A stretch of 64,000 bases of DNA from Prevotella sp. (GTDB taxonomy: Bacteria; Bacteroidota; Bacteroidia; Bacteroidales; Bacteroidaceae): positions 1-64,000 of the forward strand of contig JAFZRU010000067.1 in assembly GCA_017619755.1 (NCBI GenBank), written 5' to 3'. Shown here one piece after another: positions 1 to 9,048 of this stretch. The position numbers and the translations under genes are program-made. Under the pieces are notes generated by a model, which saw only the letters and a program-made list of their open reading frames with translations, was not told the origin of the DNA and searched no databases. The first letter of the stretch is position 1. Each line of letters begins with the position of its first letter.

Positions 1-220
1 ACTGACAATCAGCGACATCGCCGCTATCTTTTGTCATAAAAAATCATAATTCTTGTTAAATAATATTACCACGCAACTTTTTGGACATCAATTACTTAAA
101 TGTGAAAAATATAATGAATTTTTATTTTTAACGGAGTATTGTTAGTAACAAGTTCGCTTGATTTATTGAATCGCTGAGCTATTATCAGCACAGCGATGAA
201 AGTTAAAAAATGACTATTTT
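1..220. other. AT-rich non-coding leader region
   Basis: No convincing coding sequence is seen before the first gene. The stretch is AT-rich. It contains a small perfect inverted repeat, ATCGCTG at 170-176 and CAGCGAT at 191-197, with a 14-nt loop. It may include the 3' flank of a gene lying outside the window. Confidence 0.5.
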
Positions 221-251
221 TTTGCCAATTCGGCAAAAATGAGTAATTTTG
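221..251 (+). promoter_or_regulatory. Bacteroidota-type promoter with overlapping palindrome
   Basis: TTTG (221-224), a 19-bp spacer and TAATTTTG (244-251) match the Bacteroidota primary sigma consensus (TTTG, 19-21 bp, TAnnTTTG). Transcription would start near 257, so the ATG at 296 rather than the one at 239 must start the first protein. An inverted repeat (TTTTTGCC / GGCAAAAA, about 218-238) covers the -33 element and part of the spacer, as an operator might. Confidence 0.7.
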
Positions 252-295
252 TCGGTTGCATATTCACCAACAGGAATTATCACACTTTTTCAATC

Positions 296-1444
296 ATGTC
301 CAACATCACCATCCAAAAAGTGGAAACGCGCAAGGACCTCAAGAGGTTCATCGAGTTCCACTACGACTTGTACAAAGGCAACGAATACGACGCCCCCGTG
401 CTTTTCAGCGACGACCTGAAGACCCTCAGCCCCGACAAGAACGCTGCATTCGAGTTCTGTGAGGCCGAATACTATATCGCGTGGAAAGACGGCAAGGTGG
501 CAGGGCGCGTGGCCGCCATCATCAACAACAAGGCCAACGCCAAATGGGAACGCAAGGTGGTCAGGTTCGGATGGATTGACTTCATCGACGACATCGAGGT
601 CTCCACCGCCCTTTTAGACGCCGTGGCAAAATATGGTCGGGAGCATAGCATGACCGAGATGGCCGGTCCCTTGGGTTTCACCGACATGGACCCCGAGGGG
701 ATGCTCATTTGGGGCTTCGACCAATTGGGCACCTTGGCCACCATCTACAACTATCCCTACTACCCCGAGCATATAGAGCGCATCGGCGGCTTTGAGAAGG
801 ACAATGACTACGTGGAGTACAAGGTGTTCATCCCCAAGGAGGTGCCAGAGAAACTCGCCAAGATTTCCAGCATGATAGAGAGGCGCTACAACCTGCACGT
901 GAAGAAACTCACCAAGCAGGATGTGTTCAAGGGAGGCTATGGCAAGCGCATCTTCGCCCTCCTGAATGATTGCATGAAAGACCTCTACTCCTTCTCGGAA
1001 CTTACCGAGCGGCAAATCGACCAGTATGTGGACATGTACCTGCCGTTGGCCGACCTCAACATCATCAACGTCATCGAGGACTGGGGTGTCGAGCCACACA
1101 AGATTGTGGGCGTGGGCATCACCCTCCCCTCCCTCACCAAGGCCTTGCAGAAATGCCGCAAGGGAAGGCTGTTGCCCTTTGGATGGTGGCACCTGCTCCG
1201 GGCCATCAAATGGCACAAGACCAACATCGTGGACCTCTACTTGGTGGGGGTCCTTCCCGAATACCGCAAGAAAGGCGCCAACGCCCTGCTCTTCTCCGAC
1301 CTCATCCCCAAATACGTGTCCTACGGCTTCGAATGGGGAGAGACCAACGTAGAGATGGAATCAAACACCAATGTGCAAAGCCAATGGGACTTCTTCGACC
1401 ACGAGATGCACAAGCGCAGACGCTGTTTCAAGAAAAATATTTAA
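296..1444 (+). CDS. GNAT-like acyltransferase family protein
   Basis: This cytoplasmic protein of 382 residues belongs to a conserved Bacteroidota family usually annotated as N-acetyltransferase (GNAT); its substrate is unknown. The family resemblance is clearest in the segments FEFCEAEYYIAW, GPLGFTDMDPEGM and YNYPYYPEH, and a GNAT-like C-terminal part carries VGVLPEYRKKGANALLF, which resembles an acetyl-CoA-binding loop. The start at 296 is chosen because the promoter -7 element lies at 244-251, which leaves the in-frame ATG at 239 upstream of transcription. It is followed after 3 bp by parE and is probably the first gene of an operon with it. Confidence 0.7.
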   Translation: MSNITIQKVETRKDLKRFIEFHYDLYKGNEYDAPVLFSDDLKTLSPDKNAAFEFCEAEYYIAWKDGKVAGRVAAIINNKANAKWERKVVRFGWIDFIDDIEVSTALLDAVAKYGREHSMTEMAGPLGFTDMDPEGMLIWGFDQLGTLATIYNYPYYPEHIERIGGFEKDNDYVEYKVFIPKEVPEKLAKISSMIERRYNLHVKKLTKQDVFKGGYGKRIFALLNDCMKDLYSFSELTERQIDQYVDMYLPLADLNIINVIEDWGVEPHKIVGVGITLPSLTKALQKCRKGRLLPFGWWHLLRAIKWHKTNIVDLYLVGVLPEYRKKGANALLFSDLIPKYVSYGFEWGETNVEMESNTNVQSQWDFFDHEMHKRRRCFKKNI

Positions 1445-1447
1445 GAA

Positions 1448-3418
1448 ATGGAAGACGACAAGAACCTTTTCAATCCTTCACAGGAAAAGACGGAATATAT
1501 AGACGACAACATCATCACACTCAGCGGCATTGAGCACATCCGCCTCCGCCCCGGCATGTACATCGGGCGCTTGGGTGACGGTTCATTGCCCGAGGACGGC
1601 ATCTACGTGCTGCTCAAGGAAGTCATCGACAACTCCATCGACGAGTTCAAGATGAACGCTGGCAAGCGCATCGAGATCGACATCGAGGACAACCTTCGCG
1701 TGCGTGTGCGCGATTACGGCCGCGGCATCCCCCAGGGCAAGCTCATCGAGGCCGTCAGTGTGCTCAACACAGGCGGCAAATACGACTCCAAGGCGTTCAA
1801 GAAGAGCATCGGCCTCAACGGCGTGGGTGTGAAGGCCGTCAACGCCCTCAGTTCCCACTTCGAGGTGCGCTCCTACCGCGAGGGCATGGTGCGAAAGGCC
1901 ACCTTCGAGCGCGGCGTGCTTCAGACCGACACCACGGAGAAGAGCGACGACGAGAACGGTACCTACATCTGGTTCGAGCCAGACAACACGATGTTCAAGA
2001 ACTACCGCTTCCAGGACGACATCGTGGAAATCATGCTGCGCAACTACACCTACCTCAACACCGGCCTCACCATCATGTACAACGGCCGGCGCATCCTCAG
2101 CCGCAACGGTTTGGAGGACCTCCTCAACGACATGATGACCAGTCCGGGCATCTACCCCATCATCCACATGAAGGGCGAGGACATCGAGATTGCCTTCACC
2201 CACACCAACCAGTATGGCGAGGAATACCACTCCTTCGTCAATGGTCAGCACACCACGCAGGGCGGCACCCACCAGAGCGCCTTCAAGGAGCACATCGCCA
2301 AAACCATCAAGGAGTTCTCCGGCAAGGCCTTCGAATACGGCGACATCCGCAACGGCCTTGTTGCCGCCATCGCCGTGAACATCGAGGAGCCCATGTTTGA
2401 GAGCCAGACGAAAATCAAGCTCGGTTCGCTCACCATGAGCCCCGACGGTGTGTCGGTGAACAAATACGTGGGCGACTTCATCAAGAACGAGGTGGACAAC
2501 TACCTGCACAAGAACCCCGACGTGGCGGAGACGATGTTGCAAAAAATCTCCGAGAGCGAGAAGGAGCGCAAGGCCATGGCCGGCGTGACCAAACTCGCCC
2601 GCGAGCGGGCGAAGAAAGCCAACCTGCACAACCGCAAGTTGCGCGACTGCCGCATCCACTACAGCGACACGAAGAACGACCGAAAGGAGGAGAGCTGCAT
2701 CTTCATCACGGAGGGCGACTCAGCAAGCGGCAGCATCACCAAGAGCCGCGACGTCAACACACAGGCCGTCTTCTCGCTCAGGGGCAAGCCGCTCAACTCC
2801 TACGGCCTCACCAAGAAAGTGGTGTATGAGAACGAGGAGTTCAACCTGCTCCAGGCGGCCCTCGACATCGAGGACGGCCTCGACACGCTGCGATATAACA
2901 AGGTGATTGTGGCGACCGACGCCGACGTGGACGGCATGCACATCCGTCTGCTCATCATCACCTTCTTCCTCCAGTTCTTCCCCGACCTCATCAAGAAAGG
3001 ACACGTCTATGTGTTGCAGACCCCGCTTTTCAGGGTCAGGGCGCGGCGGACGAAAATCAAGAACAAGCAAGTGGTGGCGGAGGCCGACGAAAAGCGCACC
3101 CCCGGGGAGCGGAAGAGCGACTACATCACCCGCTACTGCTACAGCGACGAAGAGCGCCTCAACGCCATCCACGACCTGGGACCCGACCCCGAAATCACCC
3201 GATTCAAGGGTTTGGGAGAAATCTCTCCCGACGAGTTTGCCCATTTCATCGGTCCCGACATGCGCTTGGAGCAAGTCACCATGCACAAGAACGACAAAGT
3301 GGCCCAGCTCTTGGAATACTACATGGGCAAGAACACCATGGAGAGGCAGAATTTCATCATCAACAACCTCGTCGTAGAGGAAGACATCCCCGAAGAGGAA
3401 ACCAACGAAGCATCATGA
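1448..3418 (+). CDS. parE: DNA topoisomerase IV subunit B
   Basis: This is the ATPase subunit (656 residues) of a type IIA topoisomerase, which decatenates daughter chromosomes together with the ParC subunit. The N-terminal GHKL ATPase domain shows [10 protein letters not shown] and the glycine-rich [12 protein letters not shown]. The TOPRIM domain shows [17 protein letters not shown] and the metal-binding [10 protein letters not shown]. The length and the lack of a long insertion favour ParE over GyrB, but the two are hard to separate by eye. No parC lies next to it in the window. Its last codons overlap the start of the S41 protease gene by 4 bp (ATGA), so the two are translationally coupled. 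Confidence 0.88.
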   Translation: MEDDKNLFNPSQEKTEYIDDNIITLSGIEHIRLRPGMYIGRLGDGSLPEDGIYVLLKEVIDNSIDEFKMNAGKRIEIDIEDNLRVRVRDYGRGIPQGKLIEAVSVLNTGGKYDSKAFKKSIGLNGVGVKAVNALSSHFEVRSYREGMVRKATFERGVLQTDTTEKSDDENGTYIWFEPDNTMFKNYRFQDDIVEIMLRNYTYLNTGLTIMYNGRRILSRNGLEDLLNDMMTSPGIYPIIHMKGEDIEIAFTHTNQYGEEYHSFVNGQHTTQGGTHQSAFKEHIAKTIKEFSGKAFEYGDIRNGLVAAIAVNIEEPMFESQTKIKLGSLTMSPDGVSVNKYVGDFIKNEVDNYLHKNPDVAETMLQKISESEKERKAMAGVTKLARERAKKANLHNRKLRDCRIHYSDTKNDRKEESCIFITEGDSASGSITKSRDVNTQAVFSLRGKPLNSYGLTKKVVYENEEFNLLQAALDIEDGLDTLRYNKVIVATDADVDGMHIRLLIITFFLQFFPDLIKKGHVYVLQTPLFRVRARRTKIKNKQVVAEADEKRTPGERKSDYITRYCYSDEERLNAIHDLGPDPEITRFKGLGEISPDEFAHFIGPDMRLEQVTMHKNDKVAQLLEYYMGKNTMERQNFIINNLVVEEDIPEEETNEAS

Positions 3419-4983
3419 GAAAAGCATTCACCACCCTGCTGGCCATCATCCTGGCCTGCACCTGCGCACAAGCACAGTTAAGAATCAACACCTCCTCACC
3501 GCTCAGCAAGCTCAACATGGCTGTCATGGCCATCAAGAACCTCTACGTGGAAGAGGTGGACCAGGAGAAGCTCACCGAGGACGCCATCAAGGGCATGCTC
3601 GAAAAGCTCGACCCCCACTCCACCTACTCCAACGCCAAGGAGGTGAAGCAGATGAACGAGTCGCTCGAAGGAAGTTTCGAGGGCATCGGCGTGCAGTTCA
3701 ACATCATGGAGGACACGCTCGTCGTGCTGCAGACCATCTCCAACGGCCCGTCAGAGAAAGTGGGCATCATCCCCGGCGACCGCATCGTCTTGGTGAACGA
3801 CACCGCCATTGCCGGCGTCAACATGTCGCGGGAGGACATCATGCACCGCCTCAGAGGTCCCAAGGGAACGAAGGTGGAGTTGAAAATCGTCCGCCAGGGC
3901 ATCAAGGGCCTGCTGCCCTTCACCGTCATTCGCGACAAGATTCCCGTCTATTCCATCGACGCCTCCTATATGATACGTCCGGGCATCGGATACATCCGCA
4001 TCGGAAACTTCGGGGCCACCACCTATGAGGAGTTTATGAAAGCCATGGCGAAACTCTCCGGAGAGGGGATGAAAGACCTCATCATCGACTTGCAGGACAA
4101 CGGCGGCGGGTACCTCCAAGCCTCCGTCATGCTCATCAACGAGTTTCTTGACAAGGGCGACATGATTGTCTATACCGAGGGTCGCAGCACCCCGCGCAGG
4201 GACTATGTGGCCGACGGCTCGAAGACCTTCGACGGAAGGGTTGTCGTGCTGGTGAACGAATACAGCGCCTCGGCATCAGAAATCACCGCCGGAGCCTTCC
4301 AAGACCAGGACCGCGGCCTCATCGTGGGCCGTCGCACCTTCGGCAAGGGGTTGGTGCAGAGACCCATCGACTTTGAAGACGGCTCCATGATCCGCCTCAC
4401 CATCGCGCACTACTACACCCCCTCCGGCCGCTGCATCCAGAAGCCCTACACCAAAGGTGACAAGAAAGACTACGTCAGCGACATAGACAAGCGCTTCCGC
4501 AACGGAGAGATGACCAACGCCGACAGCATCCATTTCGCCGACTCGCTGAAATACCACACGCTGCGTAAAAACCGCGTGGTGTATGGCGGCGGCGGCATCA
4601 TGCCCGACTATTTCGTGCCGCTTGACACGGTGAAATACACCAAGTTCCACCGTCAGTTGTCGGCCAAGAGCCACATCATCAACGCCAACCTCAGGTACAT
4701 CGACGAGCACCGCAAGGAACTGCAGAAGAAATACAAGACTTTCGAGGAGTTCAACGCCCAGTTCGAGGTGCCGCAAAGCATGGTGGACGGCATCATCGAG
4801 AAGGCGGCCGCCGACAACATCAAACCCAAGGATGATGAGGAACTCGCCCTCACCCTGCCCTACCTCAAGACGCAGCTCAAGGCCCTCATCGCACGTGACC
4901 TGTGGGATATGAACGAATACTACCACGTGTTCAACGAAACCAACGACATCGTCAAGAAAGGCATCGAACTCCTCCAGCAGTGA
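3415..4983 (+). CDS. S41 family C-terminal processing peptidase
   Basis: This is a 522-residue exported serine protease of the CtpA/Prc family, probably periplasmic. It has an N-terminal signal peptide (about residues 1-20, ending AQAQ), then a PDZ domain (around [15 protein letters not shown] to [11 protein letters not shown]) and an S41 catalytic domain. The nucleophile lies in [14 protein letters not shown] and the general-base lysine in [10 protein letters not shown], so the Ser-Lys dyad is intact. A C-terminal extension of about 150 residues follows. The start overlaps the parE stop codon, and the next gene, a papain-like lipoprotein, begins 1 bp after its stop. This puts two envelope proteases in one operon. 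Confidence 0.9.
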   Translation: MRKAFTTLLAIILACTCAQAQLRINTSSPLSKLNMAVMAIKNLYVEEVDQEKLTEDAIKGMLEKLDPHSTYSNAKEVKQMNESLEGSFEGIGVQFNIMEDTLVVLQTISNGPSEKVGIIPGDRIVLVNDTAIAGVNMSREDIMHRLRGPKGTKVELKIVRQGIKGLLPFTVIRDKIPVYSIDASYMIRPGIGYIRIGNFGATTYEEFMKAMAKLSGEGMKDLIIDLQDNGGGYLQASVMLINEFLDKGDMIVYTEGRSTPRRDYVADGSKTFDGRVVVLVNEYSASASEITAGAFQDQDRGLIVGRRTFGKGLVQRPIDFEDGSMIRLTIAHYYTPSGRCIQKPYTKGDKKDYVSDIDKRFRNGEMTNADSIHFADSLKYHTLRKNRVVYGGGGIMPDYFVPLDTVKYTKFHRQLSAKSHIINANLRYIDEHRKELQKKYKTFEEFNAQFEVPQSMVDGIIEKAAADNIKPKDDEELALTLPYLKTQLKALIARDLWDMNEYYHVFNETNDIVKKGIELLQQ

Positions 4984-4984
4984 C

Positions 4985-6019
4985 ATGCGAAAAGCCATTC
5001 CCATAGCCCTCGCCGTTGCCTTCCTCTTCGCATGCCAGGGAGAGAAGTCATCCTCCGAGCCACCTGTAAGACATTTCCACACCGACGTGATGCTTCCCTT
5101 CACACCGGTGAAGGAGCAAGGCGAGGGAGATGCCTGTTGGATATACGCCATGCTCGCCACCATCGAGAGCGAGCATCTGCGATACGGCGACTCCATCAAC
5201 CTCTCCCCCACCTTCCTCTGCCGCCACGCATTGGCAGAGCAGGCCCGCCGGCGGTATGCCACCAACGGCAAGCACCACCTCTCACTAAGGGGGATGGCTC
5301 CCATGGCCCTCCAACTGATGGAAAGCCACGGCGCCATGCCCTACAATTCCTACCACAGGGCGGAGAACGTGGACTACAAGGGACTTTCCACCCAACTCAC
5401 CCGTATGGCCGACAGCAGTCGGGCGCATCTAAAAGGCGTGGCACACCTCGACCAACAAGCCTCACGCCTGCTCGACGACGCCATGGGTTTCACACCGTCA
5501 TGGGTCTTCATGCTCGGATGCCAATACACCCCGATGGAGTTTGCAAGGAGCATCTGCAAGAAAGACGAGTACGTGGCCCTCACCAGTTTCACACACCATC
5601 CTTTCGGGGAGAAATTCGCCCTCGAAGTGCCTGACAACCAATACCACTGCCAGTTTCTCAACATCCCGCTCGACAGTCTCATGGGGTGCATCACACGCGC
5701 ACTCTCCCATGGGCATCCCGTCTGCTGGGAAGGAGACATCACCGAACCGGGCTTCGACGCCGAGAAAGGGACGGGGGAGCTCAACAGCAACGCCCATGTG
5801 ACACAAAAGAGCAGACAGCGTGACTTCGACCACCTGAGAACCACCGACGACCACTGCATGGAAATGGTGGGCATCGCACACGACGAGCACCAACAACGTT
5901 ATTTCATCTGTAAGAACTCGTGGGGAAAAAACAACGCCTACGCCGGTTTCATTTTTCTCTCCGAGGAATACGTCAGGGCAAAGACCATCTGCATCGTATT
6001 GTCCAAAGACGCCATCTGA
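4985..6019 (+). CDS. C1 (papain-like) peptidase, lipoprotein
   Basis: This 344-residue cysteine peptidase of the C1 clan is bleomycin hydrolase/PepC-like. The lipobox LFAC (Cys about 17) points to a lipoprotein anchored in the envelope. The active-site cysteine is at about residue 51 in DACWIYAM, after a glutamine (VKEQGEG) that can form the oxyanion hole. The histidine is in DDHCMEMVGIAHD and the asparagine in FICKNSWG, so the triad looks complete. No inhibitory propeptide is evident between the lipobox and the catalytic cysteine. It is separated from the S41 protease gene by 1 bp. The substrate is unknown. Confidence 0.85.
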   Translation: MRKAIPIALAVAFLFACQGEKSSSEPPVRHFHTDVMLPFTPVKEQGEGDACWIYAMLATIESEHLRYGDSINLSPTFLCRHALAEQARRRYATNGKHHLSLRGMAPMALQLMESHGAMPYNSYHRAENVDYKGLSTQLTRMADSSRAHLKGVAHLDQQASRLLDDAMGFTPSWVFMLGCQYTPMEFARSICKKDEYVALTSFTHHPFGEKFALEVPDNQYHCQFLNIPLDSLMGCITRALSHGHPVCWEGDITEPGFDAEKGTGELNSNAHVTQKSRQRDFDHLRTTDDHCMEMVGIAHDEHQQRYFICKNSWGKNNAYAGFIFLSEEYVRAKTICIVLSKDAI

Positions 6020-6055
6020 TTTCTTTTCCACACACCATCCATCACACGCAAACAC

Positions 6056-6718
6056 ATGCTATTCATCCTCGATTTCGACGGTACCATGGGCGACACGCAG
6101 ACGCTCATTCTCAACACCATGCAGAAGACCATCCATGCCCTAGGCCTGCCGTCACGGACTCGTGAGCAATGCCAGAAAATGATCGGGTTGCCGCTCAAGC
6201 AGACCTTCACCCAACTTATCGACATGACCGACGAGATGGGGAACCTCTGCACGGACACCTACCACCGACTCTTCGAGGAGGACAACATCCCCGGTGCCGT
6301 GCCGCTCTTTCCTAACGTCATCGAGACACTGCAAAAACTGCACGGAGAAGGGCACACGCTCACCATCGCCAGCAGCAGGGCACGGGCCTCGCTCATGGGC
6401 TTCGTTAGGGACCTGGGGTTGGAACCTTTCATCACGCTCGTCATGGGCTGCGAGGACGTGGTGCAAGCGAAGCCACATCCGGAAATGGTGGAGAAGACAC
6501 TCAAGGCCACCGGCTTCGCACCTGACCAGGCCATTGTCGTGGGAGATGCGAAATACGACATCCTCATGGGGAAAAACGCCGGGTGCCGCACCGTCGGCGT
6601 CGCCTACGGCAACGGGGGCAGAAAGGAAATGGAAGAGGCCGGCGCCGACTTCATCATCGATGACTTCGCACAGCTGGTCAGTATCGCGAAGAGCAAATTT
6701 TGTTTATCACGAATTTAA
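6056..6718 (+). CDS. HAD family hydrolase, phosphoglycolate phosphatase-like
   Basis: This is a 220-residue HAD-superfamily phosphatase. Motif I is DFDGTMGDT near the N-terminus (nucleophile Asp and acid Asp), motif II is TIASSRAR, the conserved lysine lies in VQAKPHPEM and motif III is VVGDAKYDILMGKNAG. A helical cap between motifs I and II places it in subfamily I, with Gph/PgmB-type enzymes. The substrate cannot be read from the sequence. It starts 36 bp after the C1 peptidase gene and may be the last gene of that operon. Confidence 0.85.
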   Translation: MLFILDFDGTMGDTQTLILNTMQKTIHALGLPSRTREQCQKMIGLPLKQTFTQLIDMTDEMGNLCTDTYHRLFEEDNIPGAVPLFPNVIETLQKLHGEGHTLTIASSRARASLMGFVRDLGLEPFITLVMGCEDVVQAKPHPEMVEKTLKATGFAPDQAIVVGDAKYDILMGKNAGCRTVGVAYGNGGRKEMEEAGADFIIDDFAQLVSIAKSKFCLSRI

Positions 6719-6894
6719 GAATTTTAGAATTTTCGCTCAAGCAGGTAGCAGCTCAGCGAATCACAAAAGTAGTCGCCTTCGGCGAGAAATCTTACAAATC
6801 TATTCAAATCTTACAAATCTATTTTGTTAGAATTCAAAAAAAGGATTGCGTTTTTTGGTAACAAGTGGGGATAGGCTTGTAGCGAGTGATGAAA
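6719..6894. repeat. Intergenic region with short direct repeats and a REP-like core
   Basis: Between the HAD gene and oxyR an 18-bp sequence (AAATCTTACAAATCTATT) occurs at 6787-6804 and again at 6806-6823; each copy is itself two 9-bp AAATCTNNN units. The reverse complement of 6733-6750 contains CTGCTTGAGCGAA, the core of the 42-bp repeats at 9049-9174. No gene is seen. Confidence 0.6.
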
Positions 6895-7821
6895 CTACAA
6901 CTTGATTCCGTACTTCACTATCCGCTCCTCCATCATTCCCTCGGGCATGAAACGGAGGAGTGTTTTTGTGATGGAGTTGAGCATGCTCTGGCGGATATAG
7001 TCCTCTCGGATGTAGAGTGAGATGCGTCGCTGGGACAGATAGTCACCCTCTATTCGACGCACATTCTCCCGTTGCTTATCGGTGAGGAAAGGCAGATGCA
7101 TCTCGGGGATGATGGTGAAACCGCCGTTCTCATCGACAATGCGTATCAACGTCTCGATGCTACCAGCCTCGTAGATGTGCCGCCCTTTGGTCCTGGCTTT
7201 GCAAAAGCTGAAAGCACTTTCACGAAGGCATTGCGCCTCCTTCATCACCCACATCTTCTCGTGCTCCAGGTTTTCCGGCTTGAACACAGGGAGTTTCCTC
7301 CAACAGTTCTCGGCTAGATAGACCATAAATTTCTCTGTGTAAAGTGGGATTTCCAACACCCCCTGACGGTTGTTCCCACTGATGGCGATACCTGCGTCAA
7401 GATGTCCCAACAACAATTCACCAAGCATTATATCTGCCTTCAATTCCCTGACACTTAACTTGACGGCTGGATAGTATTCCACGTAATGCTTGATGAACTT
7501 CGGAAGGATGTACGGGGCGATAGTAGGACCAACCGAAAGCGAGAAATCCCCAGAAACACTTTTCCTTTCCTCATTCACCAACCAGGTGATGCGCTCTGCC
7601 TCGGCAATGGCACGCTCAGCCTGACGGATGATCTTTTCTCCGTTGGCAGTCGGCGTAACATTTTTGTTACTCCGCTCAAAAATGCGCACATCAAGTTCCT
7701 CTTCCAGTTTCACCAGCATGGCACTCAGGGTAGGTTGCGAGATGCCACAGGATTCGGCTGCCTTGGCAAAATTCCGATAGCGGTCGATGGCCACAATGTA
7801 TTTCAGTTGTTGTAACGTCAT
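6895..7821 (-). CDS. oxyR: Hydrogen peroxide-sensing LysR regulator OxyR
   Basis: This 308-residue LysR-type regulator has an N-terminal winged HTH (MTLQQLKYIVAIDRYRNFAKAAE...SQPTLSAMLVKLEEELD) and a C-terminal sensing domain. Two cysteines at about residues 198 and 207 (AQCLRESAFSFCKAR) have the same 9-residue spacing as the peroxide-sensing disulfide pair of E. coli OxyR (199/208), which is strong evidence for function. The gene is divergent from the 4Fe-4S protein and thioredoxin genes, with overlapping promoters in a gap of about 106 bp, so it probably regulates them as well as itself. Confidence 0.92.
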   Translation of the reverse strand: MTLQQLKYIVAIDRYRNFAKAAESCGISQPTLSAMLVKLEEELDVRIFERSNKNVTPTANGEKIIRQAERAIAEAERITWLVNEERKSVSGDFSLSVGPTIAPYILPKFIKHYVEYYPAVKLSVRELKADIMLGELLLGHLDAGIAISGNNRQGVLEIPLYTEKFMVYLAENCWRKLPVFKPENLEHEKMWVMKEAQCLRESAFSFCKARTKGRHIYEAGSIETLIRIVDENGGFTIIPEMHLPFLTDKQRENVRRIEGDYLSQRRISLYIREDYIRQSMLNSITKTLLRFMPEGMMEERIVKYGIKL

Positions 7822-7847
7822 TTTTCCTATGATAGATAAAACCGATG

Positions 7848-7855
7848 CAAAGATA
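7848..7855 (-). promoter_or_regulatory. -7 element of oxyR promoter
   Basis: On the minus strand TATCTTTG matches TAnnTTTG, 27 bp upstream of the oxyR start. No clear TTTG was found at the -33 spacing, as can happen at an activator-dependent promoter. It faces the divergent promoter at 7890-7897. Confidence 0.55.
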
Positions 7856-7889
7856 GAAAAATTCGTTCACATATCTATTATTTTCCATA

Positions 7890-7897
7890 TAACTTTG
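7890..7897 (+). promoter_or_regulatory. -7 element of 4Fe-4S/thioredoxin operon promoter
   Basis: TAACTTTG matches TAnnTTTG and puts transcription start near 7903, 25 bp before the ATG at 7928. The -33 position has no TTTG, which suits an OxyR-activated promoter. The in-frame ATG at 7787 would be upstream of this promoter and was not used. Confidence 0.55.
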
Positions 7898-7927
7898 CAA
7901 CCACAAACAAGAAAAAAGAAAAACGAC

Positions 7928-8620
7928 ATGGAACAGAAGCAGAAAAAGAAGAAGAACTTTCATCGTCATTTTGAGACGAAGGGATTGCCCCTCTATTGGA
8001 TACTCTTTGCCTACCTCATCGTAGCATGGTTTTATCCTGTCGTAGGTCTCATAGCCATCATCTGCATGGTAGGCCCTGTGCTGACCTCCATCTGGCGGGG
8101 ACGATACTGGTGCGGCCATGTCTGTCCGAGAGGAAGCATGTACGACCGTCTGCTCTCGAAATACTCGCCTCACAGACCCATACCGAAGTTCGTTCGCACC
8201 TTCGGCTTCAGGCTGTTCATGGTGTTTTTCATCTTCACCATGTTTGGAATACAACTTAGTTTCGCCAAGAACTGGGGCGACGTGGGGCGTGTGTTTTGGA
8301 CCATTATCCTCATCACCACCATCGTAGGTGTGGTGCTGTCGTTCATCTATGCTCCTCGCACATGGTGCAGTTTCTGTCCAATGGGAACCATCTCACGTTG
8401 GGTGGCGCCCAAGAAAGAACCGCTGCCAAAAGGATTCAAGTCTGTTCATGTGAGCAGTGCTTGCCAAATGAAGTGCAAGAGTTGTGCCCGTGTCTGCCCC
8501 ATGCAGCTCACCCCCTATGACTCTCGCGGCGAGGCAGCAGGCTATCTGCACCCCGACTGCATCAAGTGCGGCAAATGCACGATGGCTTGCCCGACAAAAA
8601 TCATGAACTTAAAAAAATAA
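7928..8620 (+). CDS. Membrane 4Fe-4S ferredoxin-type protein (NapH/CcoG-like)
   Basis: This is a 230-residue polytopic membrane protein with about four hydrophobic segments (near residues 21-55, 84-100 and 113-133). Cys-rich loops WCGHVCPRGS and WCSFCPMGT resemble the NapH/NosR/CcoG group. The C-terminus holds two [4Fe-4S] motifs: C179-x3-C183-x2-C186-x3-C190-P and C211-x2-C214-x2-C217-x3-C221-P. It probably passes electrons across or along the membrane. Divergence from oxyR and a thioredoxin gene 10 bp downstream suggest a role in peroxide defence or redox repair. The electron donor and acceptor are unknown. Confidence 0.8.
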   Translation: MEQKQKKKKNFHRHFETKGLPLYWILFAYLIVAWFYPVVGLIAIICMVGPVLTSIWRGRYWCGHVCPRGSMYDRLLSKYSPHRPIPKFVRTFGFRLFMVFFIFTMFGIQLSFAKNWGDVGRVFWTIILITTIVGVVLSFIYAPRTWCSFCPMGTISRWVAPKKEPLPKGFKSVHVSSACQMKCKSCARVCPMQLTPYDSRGEAAGYLHPDCIKCGKCTMACPTKIMNLKK

Positions 8621-8630
8621 AACACGAATT

Positions 8631-8954
8631 ATGGAAAATATCAAAGACTATCAGCAGTATCTCAGAGGATATTACTACACAGGGAAGATTCCCGTCATCA
8701 TCGATTTCTTCGCCACCTGGTGTGGACCCTGCCAAAGCATGGCTCCCTTATTGACACGGTTGGCCAATGACTATGAGGGACGGGTCAAGGTACTCAAGGT
8801 TGATGTGGACAAGAACCAAGCTTTGGCCATGGCTGCACACATTCAGTCAATCCCGACGCTCTTCTTCATCACCAAGGATGGAGAAATAGAAAGACGCGTT
8901 GGCACCCTACCCTACCAGGAACTCAAAAGACTGGCTGAAAAAATCATGGAGTAA
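8631..8954 (+). CDS. trxA: Thioredoxin
   Basis: This 107-residue cytoplasmic thioredoxin has the active site FFATWCGPC (Cys about 31 and 34) and the cis-proline in QSIPTLFF. It reduces protein disulfides, using electrons from thioredoxin reductase. There is no signal peptide. It follows the membrane 4Fe-4S gene by 10 bp and ends before a strong hairpin terminator, so the two form a short operon divergent from oxyR. The gene symbol is generic; the genome probably has other thioredoxins. Confidence 0.9.
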   Translation: MENIKDYQQYLRGYYYTGKIPVIIDFFATWCGPCQSMAPLLTRLANDYEGRVKVLKVDVDKNQALAMAAHIQSIPTLFFITKDGEIERRVGTLPYQELKRLAEKIME

Positions 8955-8978
8955 AGCTCCCTATCGACAAAAATCCGA

Positions 8979-9014
8979 TGCGGTTGAAAACGGTTCAAGC
9001 CGTTTTCAACCGCA
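8979..9014 (+). terminator. Hairpin terminator after thioredoxin
   Basis: A perfect 15-bp stem (TGCGGTTGAAAACGG with CCGTTTTCAACCGCA) and a 6-nt loop lie 25 bp after the thioredoxin stop and are followed by a T-containing tract (CCTGATTTTAT). Confidence 0.75.
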
Positions 9015-9048
9015 CCTGATTTTATGATTGCTTTGCATTTCACTCACT

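Noticed and set aside
1583..2659. Long open reading frame antisense to parE (and similar ones antisense to leuS, fabF, ispG and other genes)
   Set aside because: These frames are long because of the codon bias of the true gene on the other strand; the translations are low-complexity (Val/His/Leu-rich) and match no family.
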